Source: Pseudoramibacter faecis (GTDB lineage: Bacteria; Bacillota; Clostridia; Eubacteriales; Eubacteriaceae). Taken from it: a stretch of 64,000 bases of DNA. Location of the stretch: contig NZ_JAYFFI010000002.1 in NCBI RefSeq assembly GCF_036289405.1, positions 124,001 through 188,000 on the forward strand. Reading direction: 5' to 3'. The notes below the pieces were generated by a model. The model was not told the origin of the DNA, did not search any database, and saw only the letters and a program-made list of their open reading frames with translations. The translations under genes were made by a program, and so were the position numbers. This document shows positions 1 to 8,386 of the stretch, one piece after another (position 1 is the stretch's first letter; every line of letters starts with the position of its first letter).

Positions 1-23
1 CGACTCCTTTTATTTCGAATGGA

Positions 24-1406
24 TTAACCGACCGTAATGGGTTCCTGGGGCCACTGCGAATGGCAATGATTGCCTCTTGACACGGCAAAGATCACCGTGA
101 GCCCGCCGACGCGGCCGAAATACATCAGCAGCACCAAAATGAAATGGGACGCCAGCCCGAGCTGGGGCGTGATACCCAAGGTCAGGCCGACGGTGCCGAT
201 GGCCGAAGCGGTCTCGAACAGGCAGGTCAGGAGTGAAATGCCCTCGATTCGGCTAATGATCATGCCCCCGCCGACGCAGAGCATTACGTACATCAAAAAG
301 ATCGCAGCCGCGGTTCGGACGACATCCTCGGCCACCCGCCGATCAAAAAAGTGAATGCTGCCCGACTGGCGAAACACCGCCAGCGATTCCGCCGCGAGCA
401 CGGCGATGGTTGTGGTTTTCATGCCGCCGGCCGTGGATCCGGGGGACCCGCCGATGAGCATCAGCACGATCAACAGGCCAACGCCCACGTCGCTGAAGGC
501 CAGCAGATTCACGGTGTTAAATCCGGCCGTTCTCGGCGTTACCGCCTGAAAAAACGCCGCCAAAAAATGGCCGCCGGCCGCAGACGGCAGCGCCTGGGCT
601 TCCCCGGAATAAAAATAAAGGGTCGGCAGCACGAGCAGCACCACCGTCACGGTGATCGCCACCTTACTCTGCAGACGATAGGCCTTGAAATGCAGCCGAT
701 GTCTGGCCACGTCATCCCAGGCGAGAAACCCAATCCCGCCCACGATGATGAGCCCCGCGATGGTGAGGCTGATCGCCGGATTGTTCACGTATTGCACAAT
801 GGAGGAAAACTTGCCGTTGACCCCCATCAAATCGAATCCCGCGTTGCAAAAAGCCGAAATCGAATGGAACACCGCATACCAAATGCCCTTGCCAATCCCA
901 AAGTCGTGAATAAAGGTGGGCATCATGATCGCCGCACCCAAAAGTTCGATCAAAATCGTCGTTCTGATGATGAAATTCGTCAGCCGGACAATACCACCCA
1001 CCTGCGGTGCCGAGATGGAATCTTGCATAAAGGAACGCTGCATCAGCCCAATCCGCCGGCCGGAAAGCCGCACCACTGTCACCGCCATGGTCACAATGCC
1101 CAGCCCGCCGATCTGGATCAACGCGATGATCACAGCCTGCCCAAAGGCTGTCCAATAGGTGCCCGTGTCCTGCACCACCAGCCCCGTCACACACACGGCG
1201 GAGGTCGAGGTGAAAAGACTGTCGGCAAAGGTCGCCCCGCCCGGTTTCCGGCTTGCGATGGGCAGCATCAAGAGCAGCGCGCCGATTAAAATCACCGCCG
1301 CAAATCCAAGCACGATAATCTGTGACGACGTGATGTGCCGCCGAAGTTGTTGCCTTCTCGTCAGTTCTTCTTTTCTAAATTGCATCCCCACGCCTGATTT
1401 CTTCAT
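24..1406 (-). CDS. ktrB: TrkH/KtrB-type potassium uptake channel subunit
   Basis: Membrane pore subunit of a Ktr/Trk potassium transporter. The four P-loop repeats of the superfamily can be read in order: TSTSAVCVTGL near residue 70, SISAFCNAGFD near 185, AVTPRTAGFN near 290 and ETASAIGTVGLT near 400, each carrying the filter glycine. About ten hydrophobic segments surround them. An open frame extends upstream to a TTG at 1457. I prefer the ATG at 1406 (about 460 residues), which has GAAGG 8 nt before it and gives the usual KtrB length; an in-frame ATG at 1439 is also possible. The cytoplasmic regulatory partner KtrA is not next to it on the right, so it may lie beyond the left edge. The family call is firm, the start is not. 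Confidence 0.9.
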   Translation of the reverse strand: MKKSGVGMQFRKEELTRRQQLRRHITSSQIIVLGFAAVILIGALLLMLPIASRKPGGATFADSLFTSTSAVCVTGLVVQDTGTYWTAFGQAVIIALIQIGGLGIVTMAVTVVRLSGRRIGLMQRSFMQDSISAPQVGGIVRLTNFIIRTTILIELLGAAIMMPTFIHDFGIGKGIWYAVFHSISAFCNAGFDLMGVNGKFSSIVQYVNNPAISLTIAGLIIVGGIGFLAWDDVARHRLHFKAYRLQSKVAITVTVVLLVLPTLYFYSGEAQALPSAAGGHFLAAFFQAVTPRTAGFNTVNLLAFSDVGVGLLIVLMLIGGSPGSTAGGMKTTTIAVLAAESLAVFRQSGSIHFFDRRVAEDVVRTAAAIFLMYVMLCVGGGMIISRIEGISLLTCLFETASAIGTVGLTLGITPQLGLASHFILVLLMYFGRVGGLTVIFAVSRGNHCHSQWPQEPITVG

Positions 1407-1526
1407 TTTTTCGGACCTTCGGTCCAATAATAGAGCCATTATATCACGCTGTGCCAAGAGGTCAAGCGCGGCTGCCGATTTTCAACGCGCTTTTAACCAA
1501 CCCGGCACCCCGCTTCCGGACACACG

Positions 1527-1552
1527 AAAAAGGCCGCTCTGAAAGCCGGACC
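1527..1552 (-). terminator. Intrinsic terminator after metF
   Basis: On the minus strand a GC-rich hairpin (GGTC...GGCC, with a small bulge) is followed by TTTTT. It lies just downstream of the metF stop and upstream of ktrB. Confidence 0.6.
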
Positions 1553-1568
1553 TTTGGGACGCCGTCTG

Positions 1569-2426
1569 TTATTTGCCTAAAATCGCCTTTAAATTATTCT
1601 GAATATCCCGGGCGACATCGGGCTTATTCATCGAGTACACGTGAACATGGTTGATGCCGTTGGCAAAAAGATCGACGATCTGCTGGGTCGCGTAGGCGAT
1701 GCCCGCTTCGTAAATCGACGCCGGATCGTCCCGGAAGTGATCGACCATCGCCAAGAACGGCTGGGGCATAAACGCGCCGGAAAGATCCACCATCCGGGCG
1801 ATCTGGGCGGCGTTGGTCACCGGCATAATCCCAGCCGCCACCGGCACGTGAATCCCCGCTTCCCGGATCTTATACATAAAATTATAAAACAGCGCGTTGT
1901 CAAAGAACATCTGCGTCGTCAGAAAATCGCAGCCCGCATCGACCTTTTCTTTCAAATGACGGATATCGTCCTTCTGACGGGCATTCTCCGGATGGCCTTC
2001 GGGATAGCAGGCCGCGCCGATGCAAAAATCCCCAGCCGCGCGAATGTCCGCGATCAGCTGGGTGGCGTAGCGGTACTCCCCGGGCACATAATCCGCCGGC
2101 AGATCCCCCCGCAGGGCAAGGATATTCTCGATGCCCGCCGCTTTAAGCTCCGCCAGGCGCGCCTGCACCATCCGCCGATCGCTGGAAACACAGGTCAGAT
2201 GGGCCAGGGATGTCACACCTAGGCCCGCGATTTTTTTCGCAATGGTCGTCGTGTATTGGCTCGTGCCGCCGCCGGCGCCGTAGGTCACGCTCATATAGGC
2301 CGGCGACAGCGCCGCAATTTCCCGCACCGCCTGTCCCACCGATTCCAGCCGGGCGTCCGTCTTTGGCGGGAACACCTCGAAAGAGAGCATCGGCCGATCC
2401 GTTCGCAATTGATCCTTTAATTTCAT
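1569..2426 (-). CDS. metF: 5,10-methylenetetrahydrofolate reductase
   Basis: Reduces 5,10-methylene-THF to 5-methyl-THF, the methyl donor for methionine synthesis and, in acetogens, a step of the methyl branch of the Wood-Ljungdahl pathway. It is a single TIM-barrel FAD domain of 285 residues, the bacterial MetF length. Family stretches seen are LSFEVFPPKTD near the N terminus, SVTYGAGG near 50, LALRGD near 105, GAACYPEGHPE near 135 and FLTTQMFFDN near 165. The frame runs up to a GTG at 2447. The ATG at 2426 is chosen because GAGGG lies 6 nt before it. It appears monocistronic, with its own promoter and terminator. No partner MetV or RnfC-like gene is adjacent, so an acetogenic role cannot be read from context. 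Confidence 0.95.
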   Translation of the reverse strand: MKLKDQLRTDRPMLSFEVFPPKTDARLESVGQAVREIAALSPAYMSVTYGAGGGTSQYTTTIAKKIAGLGVTSLAHLTCVSSDRRMVQARLAELKAAGIENILALRGDLPADYVPGEYRYATQLIADIRAAGDFCIGAACYPEGHPENARQKDDIRHLKEKVDAGCDFLTTQMFFDNALFYNFMYKIREAGIHVPVAAGIMPVTNAAQIARMVDLSGAFMPQPFLAMVDHFRDDPASIYEAGIAYATQQIVDLFANGINHVHVYSMNKPDVARDIQNNLKAILGK

Positions 2427-2466
2427 TTTGACCCTCACGTTCTTCACATATTAAAATGATGGGTGA

Positions 2467-2490
2467 ATTATAACACATCGAACTTTCGCG
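2467..2490 (-). promoter_or_regulatory. Probable metF promoter (extended -10)
   Basis: Minus strand TGTTATAAT forms an extended -10 (TATAAT at 2472-2467). The -35 region, TTACGC, is poor. It sits about 40 nt upstream of the metF start. Confidence 0.45.
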
Positions 2491-2566
2491 CGTAAAGGCC
2501 GGCGCTTTTGATTCTTCGCGCCGTTTATGATACGCTAACGGCAATACCACCTCAAAGGAGACCCTT

Positions 2567-3817
2567 ATGCAGATTCAAACGCTTTCTGAAGTCACCCTCG
2601 CGGCCGCCGCTGCCGTCTGGAACAGCGTTGTCGAAGAAGGCATGGCTTTTCCCCAGACCGATATCCTCAACGCAGACACCGCCCGCACATTCTTCGCCGA
2701 GCAGTCCTTCACCGGTGTAGCTCTCGACGGCGATGCCGTGGCCGGCCTTTACATCCTCCATCCCAACAACGTCGGCCGCTGCAGCCACATCGCCAACGCG
2801 AGCTACGCCGTCGCAAAACACCGCCGCGGCGCGCACATCGGCGAGGCCCTCGTGCGGCACAGCATTGCCCGAGCCCGGGCCCTCGGTTTTCACATTCTGC
2901 AATTCAACGCCGTCGTCGCTAGCAATGCCCCGGCGCTCGCCCTCTACCGAAAAATCGGCTTCACCCCGTTGGGCACCATCCCCGGCGGCTTCCGCCTGAA
3001 TGACGGGTCCTACGCAGACATCATCCCTCATTGGATCGACGTGACCGCCGGGAAGGCATCCTGCACGGACACCGATAAGATCCGCCGCCTGGGAACCCCG
3101 GCGCGAAACCTCTGGCTGCTGACCCGCCGGGGCAAACACATCTTAATCGACACGGGTTATCCTGAGGACTGGGACGGCTTTTGCGACGGACTCACGGCGC
3201 ATAACCTAACGCCTGACGACATCGATTTTCTGTTTCTGACCCACGCCCACGACGATCACGCCGGCTTTGTGAACCGCTTACTGGAAGGGCGCGCGATCCG
3301 GGCCGTCGCTGCCCAAAAGGCCCTTCCCGGACTGCGGCGCGGACAAAACGGCCCCGGCGGCGGCGCGCCGGACGCAGCCGCCGTTGCCGCCTGCGTGCAG
3401 ATGGTCCGCGAAGGGCATGGCGCTCATCGTTTCCCCGCGCTCACTCCCGAAGCCGAGGCGCATTTTCTTTGGGTTGCCCCCGGTCAAGCAGCTGAGGCCG
3501 AAAACCTGCTCGGCGGAAAAATCGTCTTTCTTCCCGGCCACACCGACGACAGTATCGGCCTGCTCACACCGGCGGGTGCTCTCTTTTGCGGCGACGCGGC
3601 CCAGGACCGCCCCGATACCCCGATGAAAACCACCATCTGGATCGGCGATCTGCCGGCTTACCGAAAAAGCTGGCAGCGGATCATCGATTTGACGCCCGAA
3701 CAAATTTATCCCGGCCACGGCGAACCTTTCGCGCCGACGCTTTTGCCGCCACAGCTGGCCTCTCTCAAAGATCTTGTCCTGCTGCCCATGCCCCGTGTGC
3801 ACAAAAAAAAGAACTGA
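2567..3817 (+). CDS. GNAT acetyltransferase fused to metallo-beta-lactamase-fold hydrolase
   Basis: This 416-residue, two-domain protein is probably cytosolic, with no signal peptide. Residues 1-165 look like a GNAT N-acyltransferase: a beta-alpha core, an RRGAHIGEAL acetyl-CoA loop near 87 and a C-terminal LALYRKIGF element near 125. Residues about 175-405 are a metallo-beta-lactamase domain with IDTG near 194, the zinc motif HAHDDH near 226, LPGHTDDS near 324, CGDAA near 343 and PGHGEP near 384. All expected metal ligands appear present, so it should be a dinuclear hydrolase. The substrate is not evident. The start is set by AAGGAG 8 nt upstream. The two folds occur separately very often; their fusion in one chain is unusual. 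The stop codon lies inside the terminator hairpin shared with trxA. Confidence 0.85.
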   Translation: MQIQTLSEVTLAAAAAVWNSVVEEGMAFPQTDILNADTARTFFAEQSFTGVALDGDAVAGLYILHPNNVGRCSHIANASYAVAKHRRGAHIGEALVRHSIARARALGFHILQFNAVVASNAPALALYRKIGFTPLGTIPGGFRLNDGSYADIIPHWIDVTAGKASCTDTDKIRRLGTPARNLWLLTRRGKHILIDTGYPEDWDGFCDGLTAHNLTPDDIDFLFLTHAHDDHAGFVNRLLEGRAIRAVAAQKALPGLRRGQNGPGGGAPDAAAVAACVQMVREGHGAHRFPALTPEAEAHFLWVAPGQAAEAENLLGGKIVFLPGHTDDSIGLLTPAGALFCGDAAQDRPDTPMKTTIWIGDLPAYRKSWQRIIDLTPEQIYPGHGEPFAPTLLPPQLASLKDLVLLPMPRVHKKKN

Positions 3818-3838
3818 AGCAGTCGCTCCAGTTCTTTT
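3803..3838. terminator. Bidirectional terminator between the fusion gene and trxA
   Basis: AAGAACTG and CAGTTCTT arms enclose a short loop, with an A-run on the left and a T-run on the right. It serves the two convergent genes. Confidence 0.8.
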
Positions 3839-3853
3839 ATCACTTATTACCGT

Positions 3854-4162
3854 TTATGCAAATAATTCGACGATCTTTTCCTTCGGCACCGCACCCACCT
3901 GGCGCTGTGCGATTTCGCCGTCTTTAAAGACAAGCAGCGTCGGGATGCTCATAATCTGAAACTGCTGGGCGAGTTCCGATTCTTCGTCAACATTGATCTT
4001 CCCAACCTTCACTTCGTCATGTTCTTCGGCGATTTCGTCCACCAATGGGGACACCATTTTGCACGGACCGCACCAACTGGCCCAAAAATCAACCAGTACC
4101 GGCTTATCGGACTGCAGTACTTCGCTTTCAAAATTATCTTTTGTCAATGTTACGACACTCAT
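3854..4162 (-). CDS. trxA: Thioredoxin
   Basis: A small cytosolic dithiol-disulfide oxidoreductase of 102 residues, the standard thioredoxin length. The active site WCGPCK is at about residues 30-35. The cis-proline loop MSIPTLLVFKDG is near 73-84, and the buried acidic residue in VDFWASWC is present. It would recycle oxidised protein thiols together with thioredoxin reductase, which is not in this window. AAGGAG lies 9 nt before the ATG. A strong promoter lies upstream, and the gene ends at the shared terminator, so it is probably transcribed alone. Confidence 0.97.
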   Translation of the reverse strand: MSVVTLTKDNFESEVLQSDKPVLVDFWASWCGPCKMVSPLVDEIAEEHDEVKVGKINVDEESELAQQFQIMSIPTLLVFKDGEIAQRQVGAVPKEKIVELFA

Positions 4163-4287
4163 TTTTGTTTCTCCTTTTTAATGCCATTTCGTATTGAACG
4201 ACGATTTCACGCTAATGATCTTATCATCTTTTTCTGAAAAAAAACTGATGCTCTTCTCTGTTAATCATTTTCTATTTGATACAATTA

Positions 4288-4315
4288 ATTATAGCACGTT
4301 TTTTATATTTGTCTA
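4288..4315 (-). promoter_or_regulatory. trxA promoter
   Basis: On the minus strand the -35 is TAGACA (4315-4310), the spacer 16 nt and the -10 TATAAT (4293-4288). It is followed by an AT-rich 5' UTR of about 115 nt. Confidence 0.75.
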
Positions 4316-4342
4316 CTCTTTTTTTATTTTTTGGTCGCTCTC

Positions 4343-5197
4343 TTATCCATTCTTAAGCTGTCGCTCTTTTAACGCGAACCGCTCTGCCTTCTTTAGCGCG
4401 CGAAACCGCGCCTTATCTTCCGCGCTGACCTTGCGGGATTCGACAAGTTTTTGATAGGTCAAAAGCCGCGTGTCCGCCGCGAGCCGGTTATCCGTCAAAT
4501 AATGATCAATCCGCTTTGGAAAGGCCGCATAGGCCGTGGCCAGTGCCCAGGCGATGCCCATGCGCACATAATAATGCTCCTGGGGCATCGCATCGAAAGC
4601 CGCAAACCACCGGGGCAGATCTGACTCGGTGCAATAATAACGCATGAGCAGCCCAATGCCGAAACGCCTTGTCCAGGGATTGGCCGATGCCAGCCAGGCG
4701 GCGAGGGGCGCATCAAACCGCGCGCGGTTCTCCCCCACGGCCTTGAGCTCCCCGGCAAAACCGTCGCAAAGCGACCAGTTGTCGATGTGGGGAACGAAAG
4801 CAGCCACCCGGGGCAGCAATACCGCTTCAGGCCAGGGTGTCTGGCCGATGAGCATCGCGCAGAGCATCTGTTCCTCGAAAATCGGCGCGCCCGCGTCCGC
4901 CAGCACCGCGTCGAGATAAGCCGGGCCGGCGTCGGCCCTCACCATCTGCTTCGCCATGCGGCGCAGCTTCGGAATGCGCACGCCCAGCAGCCGATCCTGG
5001 GAGAAAGGTCGCCCCTCGGGAAAAGCGACGGCATCGTCCGGACAACGCGGCAAGAGTTTTCGGCTAAAGTCGCGATAGGCGGGCTCGGCCATATCGGTTA
5101 ATTGTTCATAGATCGTTTCTCGGTTTAAGTTCATGAGCTTATCATAAGTGCCGATCTTTAAGTCCGCCTTGAATGCATGCGCCGCGCCGACCGTCAT
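4343..5197 (-). CDS. AlkD-like DNA alkylation repair protein
   Basis: A HEAT-like-repeat protein of the DNA alkylation repair (AlkC/AlkD) family, predicted to excise positively charged N3- or N7-alkylated purines. Family stretches are LGVRIPKLRRMAKQ near residue 72, FEEQMLCAMLIG near 107, IDNWSLCDGFAGE near 138 and YVRMGIAWALATAY near 206. It has 284 residues from the ATG at 5197, which has AAGGG 8-9 nt upstream. An internal ATG at 5134 (MNLNRETIY) gives a length closer to typical family members and is a fair alternative. It overlaps no neighbour and shows no operon partner. Specificity for particular lesions cannot be judged from sequence. Confidence 0.85.
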   Translation of the reverse strand: MTVGAAHAFKADLKIGTYDKLMNLNRETIYEQLTDMAEPAYRDFSRKLLPRCPDDAVAFPEGRPFSQDRLLGVRIPKLRRMAKQMVRADAGPAYLDAVLADAGAPIFEEQMLCAMLIGQTPWPEAVLLPRVAAFVPHIDNWSLCDGFAGELKAVGENRARFDAPLAAWLASANPWTRRFGIGLLMRYYCTESDLPRWFAAFDAMPQEHYYVRMGIAWALATAYAAFPKRIDHYLTDNRLAADTRLLTYQKLVESRKVSAEDKARFRALKKAERFALKERQLKNG

Positions 5198-5220
5198 TTT
5201 ATCGCCCTTCGCGTGAAATC

Positions 5221-5252
5221 TTGATGACGCCAGCTTAAACTTATGCTAAAAT
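5221..5252 (+). promoter_or_regulatory. Possible promoter of the transporter pair
   Basis: An extended -10, TGCTAAAAT (5244-5252), lies about 30 nt before the first transporter gene. The upstream TTGATG (5221) is about 20 nt away, which is long for a -35 spacing. Confidence 0.4.
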
Positions 5253-5284
5253 GAGAACATTCTGATTAGAAGGCGTTAAAATTA

Positions 5285-6643
5285 ATGGAACGCGAAAAAT
5301 TCTCAACCCGTCTGGGATTTATTTTGATTTCCGCCGGCTGCGCCATCGGCCTCGGCAATGTGTGGCGCTTTCCCTACATCACCGGGCGCTACGGCGGCGG
5401 TGCTTTCGTGCTGATTTATCTTTTCTTTTTGTTTTTCCTCGGGATGCCGGTGGTTATCGCCGAGTTTGCCGTCGGCCGGGCCAGCCAGAAAAGCGTGGCC
5501 CGCTCTTTTGACGTATTAGAGCCCGAAGGCAGCCGCTGGCATCTGTTTAAATGGTTTGCCATGGCCGGCAATTACCTGTTGATGATGTATTACACCACCA
5601 TTTCCGGCTGGGTGATGCTTTACTTCTTCAAGACGGCTCGGGGCGATTTTGCCGGGCTCTCGAGCCGGGGCGTCGCGGCGGCTTTTGGCGCCGCCACGGC
5701 AAGCCCGCTGCTCTCCGTTCTCTTTATGGCTCTGATGATCGTGCTGGGCTTCGGCATTTGTGCCGGCGGCCTGCAAAACGGCGTCGAGAACATCGTGAAG
5801 GTCATCATGATCTGCCTGCTCGCGCTGATGATGGTGCTAGCCGTCAACTCGCTGCTGCTGCCCGGGACAAAGGAAGGGCTGAGCTTTTATTTAAAGCCGA
5901 ACTTCAACAACCTCACCCGTCACGGCCTGTCTCAGGCGATCTTTGCCGCCATGGGGCAGTCGCTGTTCACGCTGGGGGTGGGCATCGGCTCCATGGCGAT
6001 CTTCGGCTCCTACATCGACAAGCAAAAACGGCTGGCCGGCGAGGCGCTGAACATTGCGGTGCTCGATACCGTTGTGGCGCTTTTGGCCGGGATCATCATC
6101 TTCCCCGCCTGCTTTTCCTACGGCATCGCGCCGACCTCCGGGCCGCCTTTGCTCTTCATCACCCTGCCTAACGTGTTTAACCACATGCCCCACAGGAGGC
6201 TTTGGGGCGCGCTGTTCTTCTTGTTTATGACCTTCGCCGCCGTCTCCACCGTCGTCGCCGTGTTTCAAAACATCGTGGCCAATTTCCGGGATATGACGGG
6301 CTGGCCGCTCAAAAAGACCTGTGCGCTGCACGCGGCGCTGCTGATCCTGCTGTCGCTGCCCTGCGCCCTGGGCTTTAACCTGCTCAGCTTCGTGCATCCC
6401 CTCGGCGCCGGCTCAACGATTTTGGACCTGGAGGATTTCATCCAGAGCAACAACGTGGTCTTCCTGGGCAGCATCGTCTACGTCGTCTTTGTCACCTCCC
6501 GTTACGGCTGGGGCTACGACGGCTTCCTCGAAGAGGTGAACACCGGCATCGGCCTGCGTTTCCCCAGAGCCGGCCGCATCTACATGACCATCGTGCTGCC
6601 GCTTTTGATCTTCAGCATTTTTCTCTGGGGCTATCTCGGCTGA
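5285..6643 (+). CDS. Sodium-dependent transporter, NSS family (first of two)
   Basis: Secondary transporter of the neurotransmitter:sodium symporter family (LeuT/MhsT/TnaT relatives), which imports amino acids or related amines with Na+ across the cytoplasmic membrane. It has 452 residues and about eleven hydrophobic segments. The unwound TM1 motif SAGCAIGLGNVWRFPYI is at about residues 17-33, the YTTISGW region near 101, and the conserved SMAIFGSYI stretch near 237. AGAAGG precedes the ATG. It is followed after 49 bp by a paralogue of nearly the same length and very similar sequence. The cargo cannot be assigned; bacterial members commonly take tryptophan, tyrosine, leucine or alanine. Confidence 0.93.
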   Translation: MEREKFSTRLGFILISAGCAIGLGNVWRFPYITGRYGGGAFVLIYLFFLFFLGMPVVIAEFAVGRASQKSVARSFDVLEPEGSRWHLFKWFAMAGNYLLMMYYTTISGWVMLYFFKTARGDFAGLSSRGVAAAFGAATASPLLSVLFMALMIVLGFGICAGGLQNGVENIVKVIMICLLALMMVLAVNSLLLPGTKEGLSFYLKPNFNNLTRHGLSQAIFAAMGQSLFTLGVGIGSMAIFGSYIDKQKRLAGEALNIAVLDTVVALLAGIIIFPACFSYGIAPTSGPPLLFITLPNVFNHMPHRRLWGALFFLFMTFAAVSTVVAVFQNIVANFRDMTGWPLKKTCALHAALLILLSLPCALGFNLLSFVHPLGAGSTILDLEDFIQSNNVVFLGSIVYVVFVTSRYGWGYDGFLEEVNTGIGLRFPRAGRIYMTIVLPLLIFSIFLWGYLG

Positions 6644-6692
6644 GCATCCAGCGCTTTTAAAAACGTCAGCGCATACCAAGAAAGGATTTTTT

Positions 6693-8066
6693 ATGAACAA
6701 CAACAACCGCGAGAAATTTTCGTCTCGCCTCGGCTTTATTTTGATTTCTGCCGGCTGTGCCATCGGCCTCGGCAACGTGTGGCGCTTTCCCTTCATCACC
6801 GGGCAATACGGGGGCGGCGCCTTCGTGCTGCTTTACCTTTTCTTTCTGATCATCCTGGGCCTGCCCATCATGATCGTGGAATTTGCCGTGGGGCGCGGCA
6901 GCCAGAAGAGCACAGCCATGTCCTTCGACGCGCTGGAGCCCAAAGGCACCAAGTGGCATTGGTATAAATGGCTGGCCATGGGCGGCAATTATTTGCTGAT
7001 GATGTATTACACCACGATTTCCGGCTGGATGATTCTCTACTTTTTCAAAATGCTCAAGGGCGATTTCGCAGGTTTAGGCTCTAAAGGGGTCGCAGCTGTT
7101 TTCGCCGCCACCACCGGCAACCCGGCGATCTGTGTGGCCTTCATGATCCTCACCATCGCCGCCGGCTTTGCCATCTGCGGCGGCGGGCTCCAGGGCGGGG
7201 TCGAACGCATCGTCAAGGTGATGATGGTCGCTCTGATTTTCTTGATGGTGGTCCTCGCCGTCAACTCGCTTTTCCTGCCCGGAGCCGGTAAGGGACTCGC
7301 CTTTTATCTCAAACCCAACTTCGCCCATATGGCCCGGGCCGGCATCGCCAAAACCATTTTTGCCGCCATGGGGCAGTCCTTTTTCACGCTGAGTATCGGC
7401 ATCGGCTCGATGGCCATCTTCGGCTCCTACATCGGCAAGGACAAACGCCTGCCCGGCGAAGCGGTGACCATCGCGGGGCTCGACACGCTGGTGGCCATCC
7501 TTGCCGGGATCATCATCTTCCCGGCCTGCTTCTCCTACAACGTGAAACCCACCGCCGGCCCGTCGCTGATTTTCATCACGCTGCCCAACGTGTTTAACCA
7601 CATGCCCAACGGCCGGCTCTGGGGCGCGCTGTTCTTCCTTTTCATGTCCTTCGCGGCCATGTCGACGGTGATCGCCGTGCTGCAAAACATCGTCGCTTAC
7701 GCCACCGATCTCACCGGCTGCTCGGTCAAGAAGGCCTGCGTGATCAACACCGCGGTGATGATTCTGCTCTCGCTGCCCTGCGCCCTGGGCTTCTCGCTTC
7801 TTTCGGGCATTCATCCGATGGGCATCGGCACGACGATTCTCGATCTCGAGGATTTCATCCTCAGCAATAACCTGATGCCCCTGGGCTCGCTGGTGTATCT
7901 GTTCTTCTGCGTCAGCCGCTGCGGCTGGGGCTACGAGCATTTTATCGGCGAGGTCAACGAGGGCATCGGCCTCAAGTTGCCCCGGTATAAAGCCGTCCGT
8001 TTTTATTTAACTTATATCCTGCCGCTGATCGTGCTCGCGGTGTTTATCGGCGGGTATGTGCTGTAA
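6693..8066 (+). CDS. Sodium-dependent transporter, NSS family (second of two)
   Basis: Tandem paralogue of the preceding gene: 457 residues, same family, and the same TM1 signature SAGCAIGLGNVWRFPFI. Both proteins share near-identical blocks such as NYLLMMYYTTISGW and GIIIFPACFSYN/G, so they probably arose by local duplication. They diverge in TM3 and TM4 and in the last segment, which could mean different substrates. AGAAAGG precedes the ATG. A strong terminator follows, and the two genes probably form one transcript. Confidence 0.93.
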   Translation: MNNNNREKFSSRLGFILISAGCAIGLGNVWRFPFITGQYGGGAFVLLYLFFLIILGLPIMIVEFAVGRGSQKSTAMSFDALEPKGTKWHWYKWLAMGGNYLLMMYYTTISGWMILYFFKMLKGDFAGLGSKGVAAVFAATTGNPAICVAFMILTIAAGFAICGGGLQGGVERIVKVMMVALIFLMVVLAVNSLFLPGAGKGLAFYLKPNFAHMARAGIAKTIFAAMGQSFFTLSIGIGSMAIFGSYIGKDKRLPGEAVTIAGLDTLVAILAGIIIFPACFSYNVKPTAGPSLIFITLPNVFNHMPNGRLWGALFFLFMSFAAMSTVIAVLQNIVAYATDLTGCSVKKACVINTAVMILLSLPCALGFSLLSGIHPMGIGTTILDLEDFILSNNLMPLGSLVYLFFCVSRCGWGYEHFIGEVNEGIGLKLPRYKAVRFYLTYILPLIVLAVFIGGYVL

Positions 8067-8112
8067 ATTCCAGAGAAATAATAAAAAGTCGTTCGGCGCG
8101 TTGCCAGCCAAT

Positions 8113-8158
8113 TAAAAAACCAAGCCATTCGTCCTTGAACGAATGGCTTGGTTTTTTA
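8113..8158 (+). terminator. Terminator after the NSS pair
   Basis: A near-perfect hairpin, AACCAAGCCATTCGT and its complement around a CTTGA loop, followed by TTTTTT. The A-run on its left would also work for the opposite strand. Confidence 0.9.
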
Positions 8159-8232
8159 ATGCGCAGCCTTATCGGTTATCGTCCAGCGGCGGGCGGTTTC
8201 CCCGTCCGCGCCTTTACCACGGCAACGACAGG

Positions 8233-8266
8233 GAGACTTATCCGTCAAAAGAGACTTATCCGTCAA
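8233..8266. repeat. Tandem 16-nt repeat, two copies
   Basis: GAGACTTATCCGTCAA occurs at 8233-8248 and again at 8251-8266. The second copy forms the left arm of the terminator hairpin described separately. Confidence 0.85.
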
Positions 8267-8282
8267 TGGATAAGCCTCTTTG
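8249..8282 (-). terminator. Probable hydrogenase terminator
   Basis: On the minus strand AGAGGCTTATCC pairs with GGATAAGTCTCT around a 6-nt loop and is followed by TTTT. It lies about 105 nt past the hydrogenase stop. Confidence 0.6.
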
Positions 8283-8386
8283 CTTCTGCCCTTATTCGTG
8301 CGCGCTCTTATCACGCTACCTGTCGTAAAGGGATTATAATTACTTTTTTACAATCGTTCTCGGGTCGCACGCATTCAGTGCTGCTG

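Larger units (their letters stand above)
8159..8386. other. Intergenic region without a recognised gene
   Basis: About 230 bases between the transporter terminator and the hydrogenase stop. I see a tandem 16-nt repeat (next entry), a hairpin and a GC-rich palindromic stretch near 8186-8210. No convincing coding frame or RNA gene. Confidence 0.5.
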
